Shown piece after piece: positions 16,701 to 25,652 of a stretch of DNA of 64,000 bases (the stretch's first letter is position 1; every line of letters begins with the position of its first letter). Position numbers and translations under genes: made by a program. A model generated the notes under the pieces. The model was given only the letters and a program-made list of their open reading frames with translations, was not told the DNA's origin and did not search any database. Source of the stretch: Neobacillus sp. YX16 (GTDB lineage Bacteria; Bacillota; Bacilli; Bacillales; Cytobacillaceae); assembly GCF_030123505.1 (NCBI RefSeq), contig NZ_CP126115.1:5780001-5844000 (forward strand). The letters run 5' to 3'.

Positions 16701-19306
16701 CCGTCATTATCTAGCAATTCTACGGAATCAACTAACCATTTACCAACTTCCATAGATTCATCTACAAACGTCTCAGTAAAAAGATTCTGACCATCATACC
16801 AGATGGAAACTGGCCGGATATCCCCGCTAATTGGTGCGATATAATTAATAACCGCACTCTGTATATTGGCATTATCTGAAGTTTCTATATAGAAACTTAA
16901 TTCATCCCCAGACTCAACAATCGTGTTACTTACTGATAAGGATAAGAAAGTAATTGACTCACTTTCTTTAGTAACAATTAAAGTGGTAGCTGCACTGACA
17001 TTTCCAGACAGATCCGTGACAGTGACCACTAATTCAGTACCCAAAACTTGCATCAGAATAGATACCGAAAATTGACCATTCGTTCCAACTGTTGCTGTAC
17101 CAATCACATTTCCATTAGCACTTACTTCCACTTTTGCTCCTGCTTCAGCGGTGCCTGTCACCAAAGTATCTTCATCTGAAACTTTGTTTACTATTGGTGA
17201 AGACGGGGCTGTTTTGTCTTCCACGGTTACGCTAGTTGGAATACTAACGTTTCCAGTAGCATCTTCTGCATAGACTTGGATAATGGTACCTGCTGGTTGT
17301 TTCGGTATCATTAGTGTAAATTCTCCCAGATTGCTGGTTGTTCTACCAATCTCATTTTGACCGATCCTTGCATAAACGATCGCATTAGATTCTGCAGTAC
17401 CATTTAGTTGAGTGTCAGCGTCACTAATCGGCTCCACCACTGGACTTGCCGGAGGAGTCCCATCAACTTCACCTGGACCCCCATTCATAGGTAAGGTTGT
17501 GTAGCTTATATCTGCACCCTTATTCGAAGGGACTGTAAAGTCAGTCTTGGAATCGTAAGTGGAAACAACCGCTCCTCCGCCACGGAGGTTTGCGGAGCTT
17601 CCCGTATAAATTTTCTCCTCTAATGCGTTGAAAAACGGATCACCTTTAAAGCCGTATAAGCCTGTTGATTCTTTTAATAGCAGTGCAATTCTAAAATTAG
17701 TCATTAACTTCCCAAAGGTCATATCGGGACTAATATACTTTTTTACGACATTTTCAACTGCTAGATAATTATTACTTGTATCATTTAAGATTTCTTTAAA
17801 AATGCTATCTCCTTGGTTTGTTTGAAGTTTAATATATTGACCAAATAAATAGGACAACGAGTAATTCGATAGCGTATCACCATTATTATCCCAGTACAAA
17901 AGAGAATGACCATTTGTAATGGAGTTAGACGCATTATAATAATTCACTCGGCTACTAAGCCCTTTGCCTGAATAAATTTGTTCCGCGGCCATAGAAAGGC
18001 CCTCATTTAACCAGGTTTCCATATTACTAGTGCTGTTTTCAATTAGAACATTACGATTAAAGTTCACCATATGCTGAAACTCATGTGCTAACGTTTCAAA
18101 TGCACTTGTTACATCCTTTGTGGCCCCCATGCCCATTGCCGGATAGGTATCAATATAAAATATTTCGGATTTATTAGAATTGGTAGTATTATAGAGATCT
18201 CCAGACCAAAAATATCCTCCGACATATCCTCCACTACCAGAAAATCCATCTTGGATATCAAACGTTAGAATATTGATCTTTCCATCACCATTCACATCCG
18301 ACTCCCCGCCAAAATTATTCGTTACCGATGAATAGATTTTAGTATCGAATTCTGTCCCCAACTGTTCAGCTTCCAAATCTGTAATTTGATTATCATAGAC
18401 CCATACATTTGCTTTCGTACCACTGTAGGCTAATCTAGCATTAATTTGATAATCCGTATTCGTTTGTAAATTCGTTACCCCAAAATTGTTATAGTCGCCT
18501 TTATTGAAAGATAGGTGAATGGATTTTGAGCTTTTTTGAATAAGCTTTCCTTCATGCCCAGCAATATCAAAAGGTTTATTAACATCTACTTGGTAAGTAC
18601 CCAGCTCCAAACTTCTATCCATGGTATAGTTCATGTTTTTTAAATTAAACGTACCTGTGGGTTGAGTAGACGCAGCATTGATAGATTCATTGCTAATTAC
18701 TGCATACGAGTCCGCATCAGTACTGTTACCAGAAGAGTAAAACGGATTAGAAACCTTAAAGGTCGTGACGTCAGAGTAATAGATATCATATATTGTTTTA
18801 GCAATACCTACCCTCATATAGATATAAGGTTCATTGGTGAAATCAGCTTTGGCAATATGGGAATTGACATACAATGCCGTTTTCCCTGATGTACTGAATT
18901 GAGTATTCCCAACACTCGTTAAATAATTATTATCTTCTTTATAAAACTCAATCGTTAAATTACTATCCTTTGAAAAAGCCTGATTTGAGCTATAATACAA
19001 TTGAATATTCATATAATCGGAATAAGTAGTAGAATCAGTAACATTTTTATAGTAGATAGAATGGTAGTCTAGATAACTATCATATAAATAATCAACTAAT
19101 CCATCTTCCGCTATAAGTGGATAATTGGCTGGATCCCGATAATCCGCCTCTATCGATAAAGATTGTTTAGGCTCACTGCCTTCAATGATTTTTGCATTTA
19201 TATTCTCTTCTGGCTTAGGAGTATTCACTCCTTGTTCCTGTGCATATACACCGCCATTGACGAAAAGCAGTTGTAATGCAAGTACGATTGCTAGTACCTT
19301 CCTCAA
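13721..19306 (-). CDS. CWB2-anchored surface metalloprotease with Ig-repeat stalk
   Basis: The largest protein here, 1861 residues. After a signal peptide, the head (about 60-600) carries HEFQHMVNF (zinc ligands His/His near residue 408) and WLNEGLSMAAEQ with the downstream Glu, the arrangement of M30/hyicolysin-like gluzincins. Next come two Ig domains, a beta-sandwich domain (LSVSNTIVESGDELSFYIE), a strand-rich part (APGAVLTINSNVTIYGDVYV), another Ig domain, and five Big_6 Ig domains of 83 residues encoded by 249-bp tandem repeats (about nt 14620-15860). The CWB2 anchor ends the protein. The start is taken as TTG at 19306 (MRKVLAIVLALQLL); AGAGG lies eight bases upstream. The ATG at 19324 has no binding site and would put acidic residues before the signal peptide. 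Confidence 0.87.
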   Translation of the reverse strand: MRKVLAIVLALQLLFVNGGVYAQEQGVNTPKPEENINAKIIEGSEPKQSLSIEADYRDPANYPLIAEDGLVDYLYDSYLDYHSIYYKNVTDSTTYSDYMNIQLYYSSNQAFSKDSNLTIEFYKEDNNYLTSVGNTQFSTSGKTALYVNSHIAKADFTNEPYIYMRVGIAKTIYDIYYSDVTTFKVSNPFYSSGNSTDADSYAVISNESINAASTQPTGTFNLKNMNYTMDRSLELGTYQVDVNKPFDIAGHEGKLIQKSSKSIHLSFNKGDYNNFGVTNLQTNTDYQINARLAYSGTKANVWVYDNQITDLEAEQLGTEFDTKIYSSVTNNFGGESDVNGDGKINILTFDIQDGFSGSGGYVGGYFWSGDLYNTTNSNKSEIFYIDTYPAMGMGATKDVTSAFETLAHEFQHMVNFNRNVLIENSTSNMETWLNEGLSMAAEQIYSGKGLSSRVNYYNASNSITNGHSLLYWDNNGDTLSNYSLSYLFGQYIKLQTNQGDSIFKEILNDTSNNYLAVENVVKKYISPDMTFGKLMTNFRIALLLKESTGLYGFKGDPFFNALEEKIYTGSSANLRGGGAVVSTYDSKTDFTVPSNKGADISYTTLPMNGGPGEVDGTPPASPVVEPISDADTQLNGTAESNAIVYARIGQNEIGRTTSNLGEFTLMIPKQPAGTIIQVYAEDATGNVSIPTSVTVEDKTAPSSPIVNKVSDEDTLVTGTAEAGAKVEVSANGNVIGTATVGTNGQFSVSILMQVLGTELVVTVTDLSGNVSAATTLIVTKESESITFLSLSVSNTIVESGDELSFYIETSDNANIQSAVINYIAPISGDIRPVSIWYDGQNLFTETFVDESMEVGKWLVDSVELLDNDGNSKVIDANSTELSNGNFTVLKPIAPLDSYIVSSNESWSNKTIHSDVYIAPGAVLTINSNVTIYGDVYVLGGLRSYGGLYLSGTLKASSVYFGYYYPSNGQAVFTGSNTISSMEVSNRILNEVPFNLYDTPLISNKGRVNLSGATLPFLVLEVSGQPVQLKENGTFRLNDFYVGNSDTLDVKITDLSGYTYYKSYSVAEIYIDDFNKYSQTITGKTQANSTVKIIANNNLLGTSTTNEQGYFEIQVGTIIENSTLTFEVYNSQNELVTSKDVIVKDITAPDMPKVNVVSDKDHSITGTAEAGSKVEVKVDGLLIGSGTAGTDGKFTVTIPVPKAGVQLAVTAADKAGNVSEAAAVVVKDVTGPGKPAVNEVTDKDTTVSGQAEAGSKVEVKVDGSLIGSGTAGTDGKFTVTIPVPKAGVQLAVTAADKAGNVSEAGTVVVKDVTAPGKPAVNEVTDKDTAVSGQAEAGSKVEVKVSGALIGNGTPGTDGKFTVVIPVQEAGVQLTITAADKVGNVSEAVTVVVKDVTAPGKPELNEVTDKDNAVNGQAEPGSKVEVKVNGSLIGSGTAGTDGKFTVTIPVQKAGTEIVVTVIDKAGNVSEGAKIFVKDITAPETATLDELTDRETVLTGTAELGATVIAKVSGTEIGRGVSDGNGKFSITIPKQPAGKIVEVYAVDKAGNFSLSAKVTVKKKLVTLIGDTRYATAVKVSQTGWKTADTVLLVNGFAIVDGLTATPLATAKDAPILLTAADSIPQVTLDELARLKAKEIILIGGEGVISHKIESLLKEKGYRFTRIGGLNRKDTSLMIAKELDKLIDVSTIHVAYGWGEPDALSIAAQAGLKKQPIILADKTSVPAETLGWLKTEALSDAYFIGGEGVVAPAIVSDIDKITSGNVLANRLSGLNRHETNAKVISKFYPEAELSSILVAKSETANLVDALAAGPLAAKLGSPVLLISSYVGLLPEQKQVLAGKHSKFVHQIGGGVNPIAVSEVVK
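14620..15865 (-). repeat. 249-bp tandem repeats coding Ig domains
   Basis: Five successive units of 249 bp (83 codons) within the metalloprotease gene. Two inner units are almost identical over long stretches (compare 15410-15520 and 15659-15769), while the outer units are more diverged. The conserved core codes AGSKVEVKV...IGSGTAGTDGKFTVTIPV. Confidence 0.9.
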
Positions 19307-19504
19307 GTCCCCTACCTCTTCCATGTTTATTTTTCTCTATTCTTTTTATCTAAAGGAGAAACTAACTCCTATGTACTTATTCTCTTGATAGAGAATAGTA
19401 ATATTTTACTACAATAAAAAGTAAATTTATATGAAATCCCAGTTTTTTGAAGTAATATATTTTAATAGAATACATGCGACACGTTTTTTTATGTTTCTTT
19501 AATT

Positions 19505-19545
19505 CCATAAAAAAATCCTCTTCAAAGCAAAGAGGATTTTCTCCA
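19505..19545 (-). terminator. terminator after the PilZ relic
   Basis: AAAATCCTCTTTG / CAAAGAGGATTTT-type stem followed by T7 on the minus strand. Confidence 0.75.
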
Positions 19546-19552
19546 ATCCAAC

Positions 19553-19882
19553 CTATCTCCGTAACGATTTGATTTTGCGTTCTTTCAATCTCATTTGGCG
19601 TTGTTTTTCAAAACAATACTGAAGGATTTTTTGTTGGTCCTGCTGATGGATCTTAATAAATGTTAAGGCAACTTGATTTCGTTCCAGTTCTTTTACTAAA
19701 TCTACGCGGATAATTTCACATAGGAAAGGAATGATATTTATTTCCTCGTCTGTCGTATTAGGAACAAATATGGTCCCAGAAACGACTTCACGGTGTTTGA
19801 ATGGTACAGATGAATCACTAGAACATAACAATCCGCCGGCACTTATATTGATCGTATTTGATTCTTGCCCTTTTAAGGTAAT
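19553..19882 (-). pseudogene. PilZ-domain gene truncated at its 5' end by repeat A
   Basis: The open stretch gives about 110 residues: LKGQESNTINISAGGLLCSS (the N-x-S-x-x-G half of the c-di-GMP signature), then FLCEIIRVDLVKELERNQVALTFIKIHQQDQQKILQYCFEKQRQMR, the usual end of YpfA-type PilZ domains. The N-terminal portion, including the R-x-x-x-R motif, is absent. A stop codon and then repeat A copy 3 begin exactly where it should continue. A TTG within the SAGGL segment allows a 92-residue product, but without the Arg motif it should not bind c-di-GMP. Confidence 0.7.
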
Positions 19883-19883
19883 C

Positions 19884-20142
19884 TAACGTTTGTGTAAATA
19901 TGCTATAAACCCTGTTATTTAAAGTCTTGTATCTAATTCCATGCAAAATATTTGTCAGTAAATAGCATAGATTTCATAAATTATCTGACCAAACCCACTG
20001 AATCGAACAGTTTCCCCTTAAAACTGCATACTTTGACAACATTCTTATTTTTTCCTTTTACACAATCGATTGATTAAATACGGCTTTAGCCCTTTAAATA
20101 CAAGCTTTCTGACTAAATACCCCAAGAAAAAGAATTCGAAAT
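19884..20142. repeat. interspersed repeat A, copy 3 (right half)
   Basis: Begins inside the middle palindrome (AACGTTTGTGTAAATATG) and runs through AATATTTGTCAGTAAATAGC and CCCCTTAAAACTGCATACTTTG to the right palindrome ACACAATCGATTGATT and tail. It is closest to copy 2. Confidence 0.8.
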
Positions 20143-20157
20143 TTGTATTTTGATAGT

Positions 20158-20194
20158 AAGAGAGCCCCTCTTAAAAAGAGGGGCTCTTCTATAA
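20158..20194 (-). terminator. terminator of the beta-helix surface gene
   Basis: AGAGCCCCTCTT / AAGAGGGGCTCT perfect stem seven bases beyond the stop; the T-run is weak. Confidence 0.7.
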
Positions 20195-20200
20195 CATATT

Positions 20201-23200
20201 CTACTGCACTACCTCACTCACAGCTGCTGGATTAACCCCTCCGCCGATTTGGTGAACGTATTTTGAGTGTTTACCAGCCAGTACTTGCTTTTGTTCCGGC
20301 AACAGTCCGACATAGGACGAAATCAAGAGAACAGGTGAGCCGAGTTTTGCGGCTAAAGGCCCGGCTGCGAGCGCATCTACTAGATTCGCACTTTCAGACT
20401 TTGCCACAAGAATGCTAGATAGTTCTGCCTCTGGATAAAATTTACTCATGACCTTTGCGTTCGTTTCATGACGATTCAAGCCGCTTAGTCGATTAGCAAG
20501 AACATTTCCAGACGTGATCTTGTCAATTACGTTTACAATTGCAGGTGCGACTACCCCTTCACCGCCGATAAAATAAGCGTTAGATAAAGCTTCTGTTTTC
20601 AGCCATCCCAGCGTTTCTGCCGGTACAGATGTCTTATCTGCTAGAATAATTGGCTGCTTTTTCAAACCTGCCTGAGCGGCAATTGATAAAGCATCCGGTT
20701 CACCCCAGCCATAGGTCACATGAATCGTGCTGACGTCTATTAATTTATCTAGTTCTTTTGCTATTAACAGGGATGTATCTTTACGATTTAGTCCTCCGAT
20801 TCGAGTGACATTAAAGCCCTTCGCGTCTAATTCACTCGCCACTTTTGATGTAATCACACCATCACCGCCAATTAAGACAATCTCTTTGGCCTTCAAGCGC
20901 GTAATTTCATCCATCGTTGGCTTTGGAATAGAATCCCCTGCTGTTAAAAGAATCGGTGCATCCTTAGCCGAAGCTAAAGGTGTTGCCGTCAAACCATCGA
21001 CAATCGCAAAGCCGTTGACTAATAATACGGTATCCGCCGTTTTCCAGCCTGTCTGCGAAACCTTTACAGCCGTTGCGTAACGGGTATCACCAATTAAGGT
21101 TACGAGTTTCATCTGAACAGTTACCTTCGTTACCGGGCTAATTTTTCCGTTTTCATCAACTACGTACACTTCAACAATTTTCCCAGAAGCTTGAGCTGGG
21201 ATGGTGATTGAGAAATTCCCATTCCCATCAGTCGTTCCATGGGCAATTTCTTGGCTAGTAACCTTCACTTTAACCGTCGATCCAGGTTCCGCAGAACCCT
21301 TTACAACTGTTTCCTTATCGGTCAACTCATCTACAATCGGTGCACTAGGTGCACTTGTATCTATTACGCTTACAGTGATAATGATGCTGACATTTCCAGC
21401 TTTATCGCTTGCAGTAATAGATAATGTCGTCCCGGCTTTTTGAATAGGGATATTCACATTAAACCTTCCAGTCGAACTTGCTGTTCCTGTTCCAATAATC
21501 GAGTCATTTACCTTGACTTCAACCTTAGAACCTGGTTCTGCCTCACCTGTTACGGTTGTAGAAATATCCGTTACCTCATACACTACCGGTTTGGTAGGAG
21601 CAGTCTTATCTAATACAATAATCGTTTTTTCTTCACTAACATTTCCAGCCTTATCTTCAGCAGTCACTTCTATTTTTGTCCCTGCTGTTTGAAGCGGAAT
21701 TGTAACGGAAAATTTACCGTCCGCCCCAGCAACAGTAGAGCCAATCAGTGTACCGAAATACTCCTTGACCTCAATCGTAGAGCCCGCTTCTGCTTGCCCG
21801 GTAACCTTCGTATCTTTATCAGATACCTCGTTTACCACCGGCATATCTGGCGGCGTTAGGTCTTGTACAGTCACCTTGACGGTTTCACTGATATTTCCAG
21901 CTTTATCTTTTACCGTAACCACTAATTGAGTTCCTGCCTTTTGGACCGGAATATCAACTACAAAATCCCCGTTTTCGTTAGCATTTCCAGATCCAATGAT
22001 CGATCCAATTAAACTGACAAGGACGGTTGAACCCGCCTCGGCTTGGCCCCAGACTGAGTTATCCATATCTGAAATTTCATATACCACTGGTTTTGCAGGT
22101 GCAGTAACGTCTTTTACCACGATTGTCGCTGGTTGACTAGTGTTACCATCCTTATCTGTCGCGATAATAGCTAATTCCAGCCCTGCTTTTTGGATTGGAA
22201 TACCAACGCTGAATTTACCATCACTACCAGCTGTTCCATTCCCCACTTTATTTTCATTTGCTAGTACATTGATTGTGGCACCATCCTCTGCAGTTCCTGT
22301 AACAGTTGTATCCTTATCCGTTACTTGATTGACCGCCGGCTTGGCAGGCGCTGTTAAATCTTTTACCACGATTGTTATTTTTTCACTAACATTGCCAGAA
22401 TCATCGGTAGCAGTGATGTCTAGAAGAGTCCCTGCATTTTGCTTTGGAATACTAACAGAGAAATAACCTGTATTGGTTGCTTTCCCCGTACCAATCACAC
22501 TGCCATTTACAGAAACCTTTATGGTTGAATATTCCTCTGCTCCACCAACAACCGCCTCAGAAAGTTCCGTAACCTCGTCAACTTTAGGTTTGGATGGTGG
22601 ATTTAAATCCTTAACCGGAACCGTCACAAACGAGCTGCTGATTCCATTTTCATCAAGTTGGAAAACTCTTATCTTTGTGTCCTTCGTCATCGCATTTGGA
22701 ATCTGAATGGAGAATTTTCCATCCTCTTTTACCACTGCTGCAAAGGAATAAAAATTATCCATACTTACTTTTACTGTATATCCAGGTGTTCCTGTACCCT
22801 TCACGATTCGCTCATCTTTATTTATTGGGTCGACAATCGGTTTAGCAGGGAAGGCATAAGAGATTGTACCCTCAGGTTTCTTCGTTAGGTACGGTTCGAA
22901 CAAGATATTGTTAACTCCGCCTAGTTTTACATCTTTAATAGTATTTACATCAGTGGTTCCCCAATAGTTATTCGTGAGGTCAAGGTTATATACATCTCGA
23001 CTTGAAAAGGAGATGATTTGTTCTACTCCTTCCGACGTGATAAAGGAGTTATTCTTTATCGCATAAGAAGCAATCGAGCCCTCATCGTAACCGGCAATGG
23101 TCAGCAGCGGTTCATAATAGAGCCCAGCTCTTTCGAATGACTGCGAATCCATGACGAACGTATTATTACGGATGGATACTGCTCCCCAAAAGTTCCCTTG

Positions 23201-24844
23201 GCCAAAATAAAGCGGTGAATTTAAAAATAAACTATTCTGTACGTCACCGGATGCCACTTGAAAGCTAGTGTTGATTATTTTAGAATGGTAAAATCTAACT
23301 TTATCTATTTGCATATATAACATATTTTTATTTTCATCGAGGTTTAAAAACTTCGCGTAACTAAAGTAAGCTTCATTCCCCATAACCGGTACCTTGTTAA
23401 AAATGATGGGGGCATCTTCACGTCCGTATCCATATACAGTTCCACTTATCTTAATCCGAGGATAAGGGCTCTCTGCTGCAATAAATTCTATGCCTGGTTC
23501 AATGGTTATATTATTTGTAAGAATGACTTCACCACTGACGAGGTAAGGTCCGTTTTCCGCATATAAAATTTCATCTGAAACGGAACCTGATAATGTAGTA
23601 GGTGTCCCCTTTGCCGCAACGTTAACTTTATTTATCTCACTTACGTTTCCATCAAAATCAACAGCGTATACGACAAATTCATCCCCAACTTCTTGCTTCG
23701 GAATCTCGATTGAAAACTGAAGATTATCATCCGTATACCCCTCAGCTATTGGTGCCGAGTTGTAGTTTCTTTTAATAAAAATAGTCGAAGACTGGTCTGT
23801 AGATCCTTTTACCTTGGTTGTCAATTCATTCACTTTATATAAATTGGGTTTGCTGGGAGCAATGACATCCCAAACATCACCATAGGTGGATCCGACTTCA
23901 GGAGCCTGACCTTTCATTTCTACGTACAATCCGCTGCTAAAAGAGCCGCCTTCTAATCTTTTTGCAAGAGGGATACTAAAACGCATATCCTCACCAACCG
24001 TAGCTGAACCAATGACAACCTCTTTATTCGTACCATAGACAGTAATATGCGCACCAATTTCTCCGTACCCTGTAATGGCATCACTGGTATTTGTCACTCG
24101 ATTCAATTTAGGCATGGCCGCAGCATCAATTCCAATTTCATGTAACCAAGGTCCTTTTAAGATCAATTCACCGTAGCCACGGTAGCCATCCCAGCCGTCT
24201 TTTACATAGAAAGTATTTTTACCTTTTAAAATAATCGTTCCATTATTAATAAATTTAAATCCGTTAGATTTAATGGTGGAATTCTCGATAATAAGTGTAC
24301 CATTATTTGTGTAATCACTCGTTAAATCCACCGTTCTATCCTTCCACACTGTACCCTGGTATGTTTTCTCCTGAACCTGAGCAGGGTCAGCAGGAGATGC
24401 GATATTTAGTAATAAATCATTCCAATTGAAATACTCATCAACATAGTATCGGTCATGTTCAGAATAGATACGAGTATGACCAGCATTGTCTTTCAAAATA
24501 ATACGATCCGCAATCCAGCTTGATCCCAGCCAGGATGGTTCATCAATCTTTCGTTGTCCCGTCCAGCGGTTTATCGAGGAATCGTACGACAAATCAATGA
24601 CAAATGTGGCCATTGAACTCGTACTCTTCATTTGAACACTAATTTTATTTACTTCAAACCCATTATTATCGATCATTGCGTACATCGAAAGGGTATCACC
24701 GTACTTTACATCTTGATTATTACCAAAATAAATATCCCTCAAATACGGATGGTAATAGTCCGTTTCAGCTGCCAAAGAATGATTCATCGGCAATAGATTA
24801 AGAACTAACAATAAGACTAAATAGCTTGTAAAAAGTTTTCGCAT
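20201..24844 (-). CDS. CWB2-anchored surface protein with beta-helix head and nine Ig domains
   Basis: 1547 residues. A signal peptide (1-26) is followed by a beta-sandwich domain (about 30-130), a short repeat of strands (DLTSDYTNNGTLIIENSTIKSNGF), two Ig-like domains (to about 425), then about 430-650 with right-handed beta-helix character (KISGTVYGYGREDAPIIF, SIRNNTFVM, AIKNNSFIT, DLTNNYWGT). Seven Big_6 Ig domains (about 665-1247) lead to the CWB2 anchor. NNYWG-type helices occur in polysaccharide-binding or -cleaving surface proteins, but no lyase residues are certain. The start is an ATG behind GGTGGAG. Within the anchor, the stretch at about 20760-21000 differs from the neighbouring genes while the flanks are nearly identical, suggesting recombination. 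Confidence 0.85.
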   Translation of the reverse strand: MRKLFTSYLVLLLVLNLLPMNHSLAAETDYYHPYLRDIYFGNNQDVKYGDTLSMYAMIDNNGFEVNKISVQMKSTSSMATFVIDLSYDSSINRWTGQRKIDEPSWLGSSWIADRIILKDNAGHTRIYSEHDRYYVDEYFNWNDLLLNIASPADPAQVQEKTYQGTVWKDRTVDLTSDYTNNGTLIIENSTIKSNGFKFINNGTIILKGKNTFYVKDGWDGYRGYGELILKGPWLHEIGIDAAAMPKLNRVTNTSDAITGYGEIGAHITVYGTNKEVVIGSATVGEDMRFSIPLAKRLEGGSFSSGLYVEMKGQAPEVGSTYGDVWDVIAPSKPNLYKVNELTTKVKGSTDQSSTIFIKRNYNSAPIAEGYTDDNLQFSIEIPKQEVGDEFVVYAVDFDGNVSEINKVNVAAKGTPTTLSGSVSDEILYAENGPYLVSGEVILTNNITIEPGIEFIAAESPYPRIKISGTVYGYGREDAPIIFNKVPVMGNEAYFSYAKFLNLDENKNMLYMQIDKVRFYHSKIINTSFQVASGDVQNSLFLNSPLYFGQGNFWGAVSIRNNTFVMDSQSFERAGLYYEPLLTIAGYDEGSIASYAIKNNSFITSEGVEQIISFSSRDVYNLDLTNNYWGTTDVNTIKDVKLGGVNNILFEPYLTKKPEGTISYAFPAKPIVDPINKDERIVKGTGTPGYTVKVSMDNFYSFAAVVKEDGKFSIQIPNAMTKDTKIRVFQLDENGISSSFVTVPVKDLNPPSKPKVDEVTELSEAVVGGAEEYSTIKVSVNGSVIGTGKATNTGYFSVSIPKQNAGTLLDITATDDSGNVSEKITIVVKDLTAPAKPAVNQVTDKDTTVTGTAEDGATINVLANENKVGNGTAGSDGKFSVGIPIQKAGLELAIIATDKDGNTSQPATIVVKDVTAPAKPVVYEISDMDNSVWGQAEAGSTVLVSLIGSIIGSGNANENGDFVVDIPVQKAGTQLVVTVKDKAGNISETVKVTVQDLTPPDMPVVNEVSDKDTKVTGQAEAGSTIEVKEYFGTLIGSTVAGADGKFSVTIPLQTAGTKIEVTAEDKAGNVSEEKTIIVLDKTAPTKPVVYEVTDISTTVTGEAEPGSKVEVKVNDSIIGTGTASSTGRFNVNIPIQKAGTTLSITASDKAGNVSIIITVSVIDTSAPSAPIVDELTDKETVVKGSAEPGSTVKVKVTSQEIAHGTTDGNGNFSITIPAQASGKIVEVYVVDENGKISPVTKVTVQMKLVTLIGDTRYATAVKVSQTGWKTADTVLLVNGFAIVDGLTATPLASAKDAPILLTAGDSIPKPTMDEITRLKAKEIVLIGGDGVITSKVASELDAKGFNVTRIGGLNRKDTSLLIAKELDKLIDVSTIHVTYGWGEPDALSIAAQAGLKKQPIILADKTSVPAETLGWLKTEALSNAYFIGGEGVVAPAIVNVIDKITSGNVLANRLSGLNRHETNAKVMSKFYPEAELSSILVAKSESANLVDALAAGPLAAKLGSPVLLISSYVGLLPEQKQVLAGKHSKYVHQIGGGVNPAAVSEVVQ

Positions 24845-24994
24845 TTTTCTCCACCATTTCTTTAAGAAAGATTGCTAGATTCTATTTAAGATTGATAGAG
24901 CCTAGTAATAATTCACTATAATATTGTAAATAACTTACTATTCTATCATTATAGTATAAAATCCTACTTTCTTCGACACCAATATATTTTAATC

Positions 24995-25239
24995 AAACGC
25001 TTGGAAACGAATGCCAAGGTCATGTCCGCATTCTATCCGGAAAATGAGCTGTCTGCCATTCTCGTAGCAAAGTCAGAAACAGTCAGCCTTGTAGATTCCG
25101 CTAACAGCAGGACCATTTAGCCGCAAAACTCGGCGCACCCGTAATCCTCGTCTCATCTACATTGGGACTGCGTCCTATGCAACAAGAAACACTGAAGAAC
25201 AAAACCAACGAACTCATCCTCCAAATCGGAGGCGGTGTC
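24995..25239 (+). pseudogene. CWB2 anchor relic in opposite orientation
   Basis: The plus strand reads KRLETNAKVMSAFYPENELSAILVAKSE, then after a frameshift AAKLGAPVILVSSTLGLRP and LILQIGGGV, matching the last third of the CWB2 anchors. It has at least one frameshift and a stop, no upstream gene body, and richer GC and different synonymous codons than the five intact anchors, so it is not a recent copy. It ends in GGTGTCAGGTACC, which resembles repeat C. 24845-24994 holds the promoter region of the previous gene, with nothing else recognised. Confidence 0.8.
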
Positions 25240-25259
25240 AGGTACCCGTAAAACGCGTT

Positions 25260-25297
25260 TTAGACGAAGCCCTTTTATTTAGGGCTTCGTCTTTTTG
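25260..25297 (+). terminator. terminator of the inverted CWB2 relic
   Basis: AGACGAAGCCCT / AGGGCTTCGTCT perfect 12-bp stem followed by T5. Confidence 0.9.
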
Positions 25298-25376
25298 GTT
25301 TATGAAGGTGAACAAAAATATGAGTCCACCTTTTGGAGCATAGCTTTACCGACGGCTCGCTTTTTTCTTGGGAGCA

Positions 25377-25541
25377 GGCACTAATTCCTCCATTAGTTAC
25401 CGCTGTCTTTCCTTTTTCTCGGCGGCGGGCGCTAATAGACCCTATTAGTTACCGCTTCCCTCTTTTTCCTGGCAGCTCGGGCGCTAATAGGCCCTATTAG
25501 TTACCTCTTTCCCTCTTTTTCCTATTAACTCGGGCACTAAT
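25377..25541. repeat. tandem repeat, about 52-bp period, with internal palindromes
   Basis: Three full units and a partial one (starts near 25377, 25427, 25478, 25531). Each has GG(C)G/ACTAAT...ATTAGTTACC followed by a pyrimidine-rich CCCTCTTTTTCC stretch. The best units hold the palindrome CTAATAGGCCCTATTAG. No coding frame is evident. Confidence 0.75.
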
Positions 25542-25607
25542 CCATTCCCCGTGGTGTACGAACCCTAATTGCAACAGCCGTTTTCTCACCGGGCGAACAG
25601 GAAAGAG

Positions 25608-25638
25608 GCCAGTTTCCAATGGAAGCCGGCCTCTTCAA
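25608..25638 (-). terminator. terminator of the oxidoreductase gene
   Basis: GAGGCCGGCTTCC / GGAAACTGGCCTC imperfect stem followed by TTTCC on the minus strand, 15 bases beyond the stop. Confidence 0.6.
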
Positions 25639-25652
25639 GTATATAACTGTGT

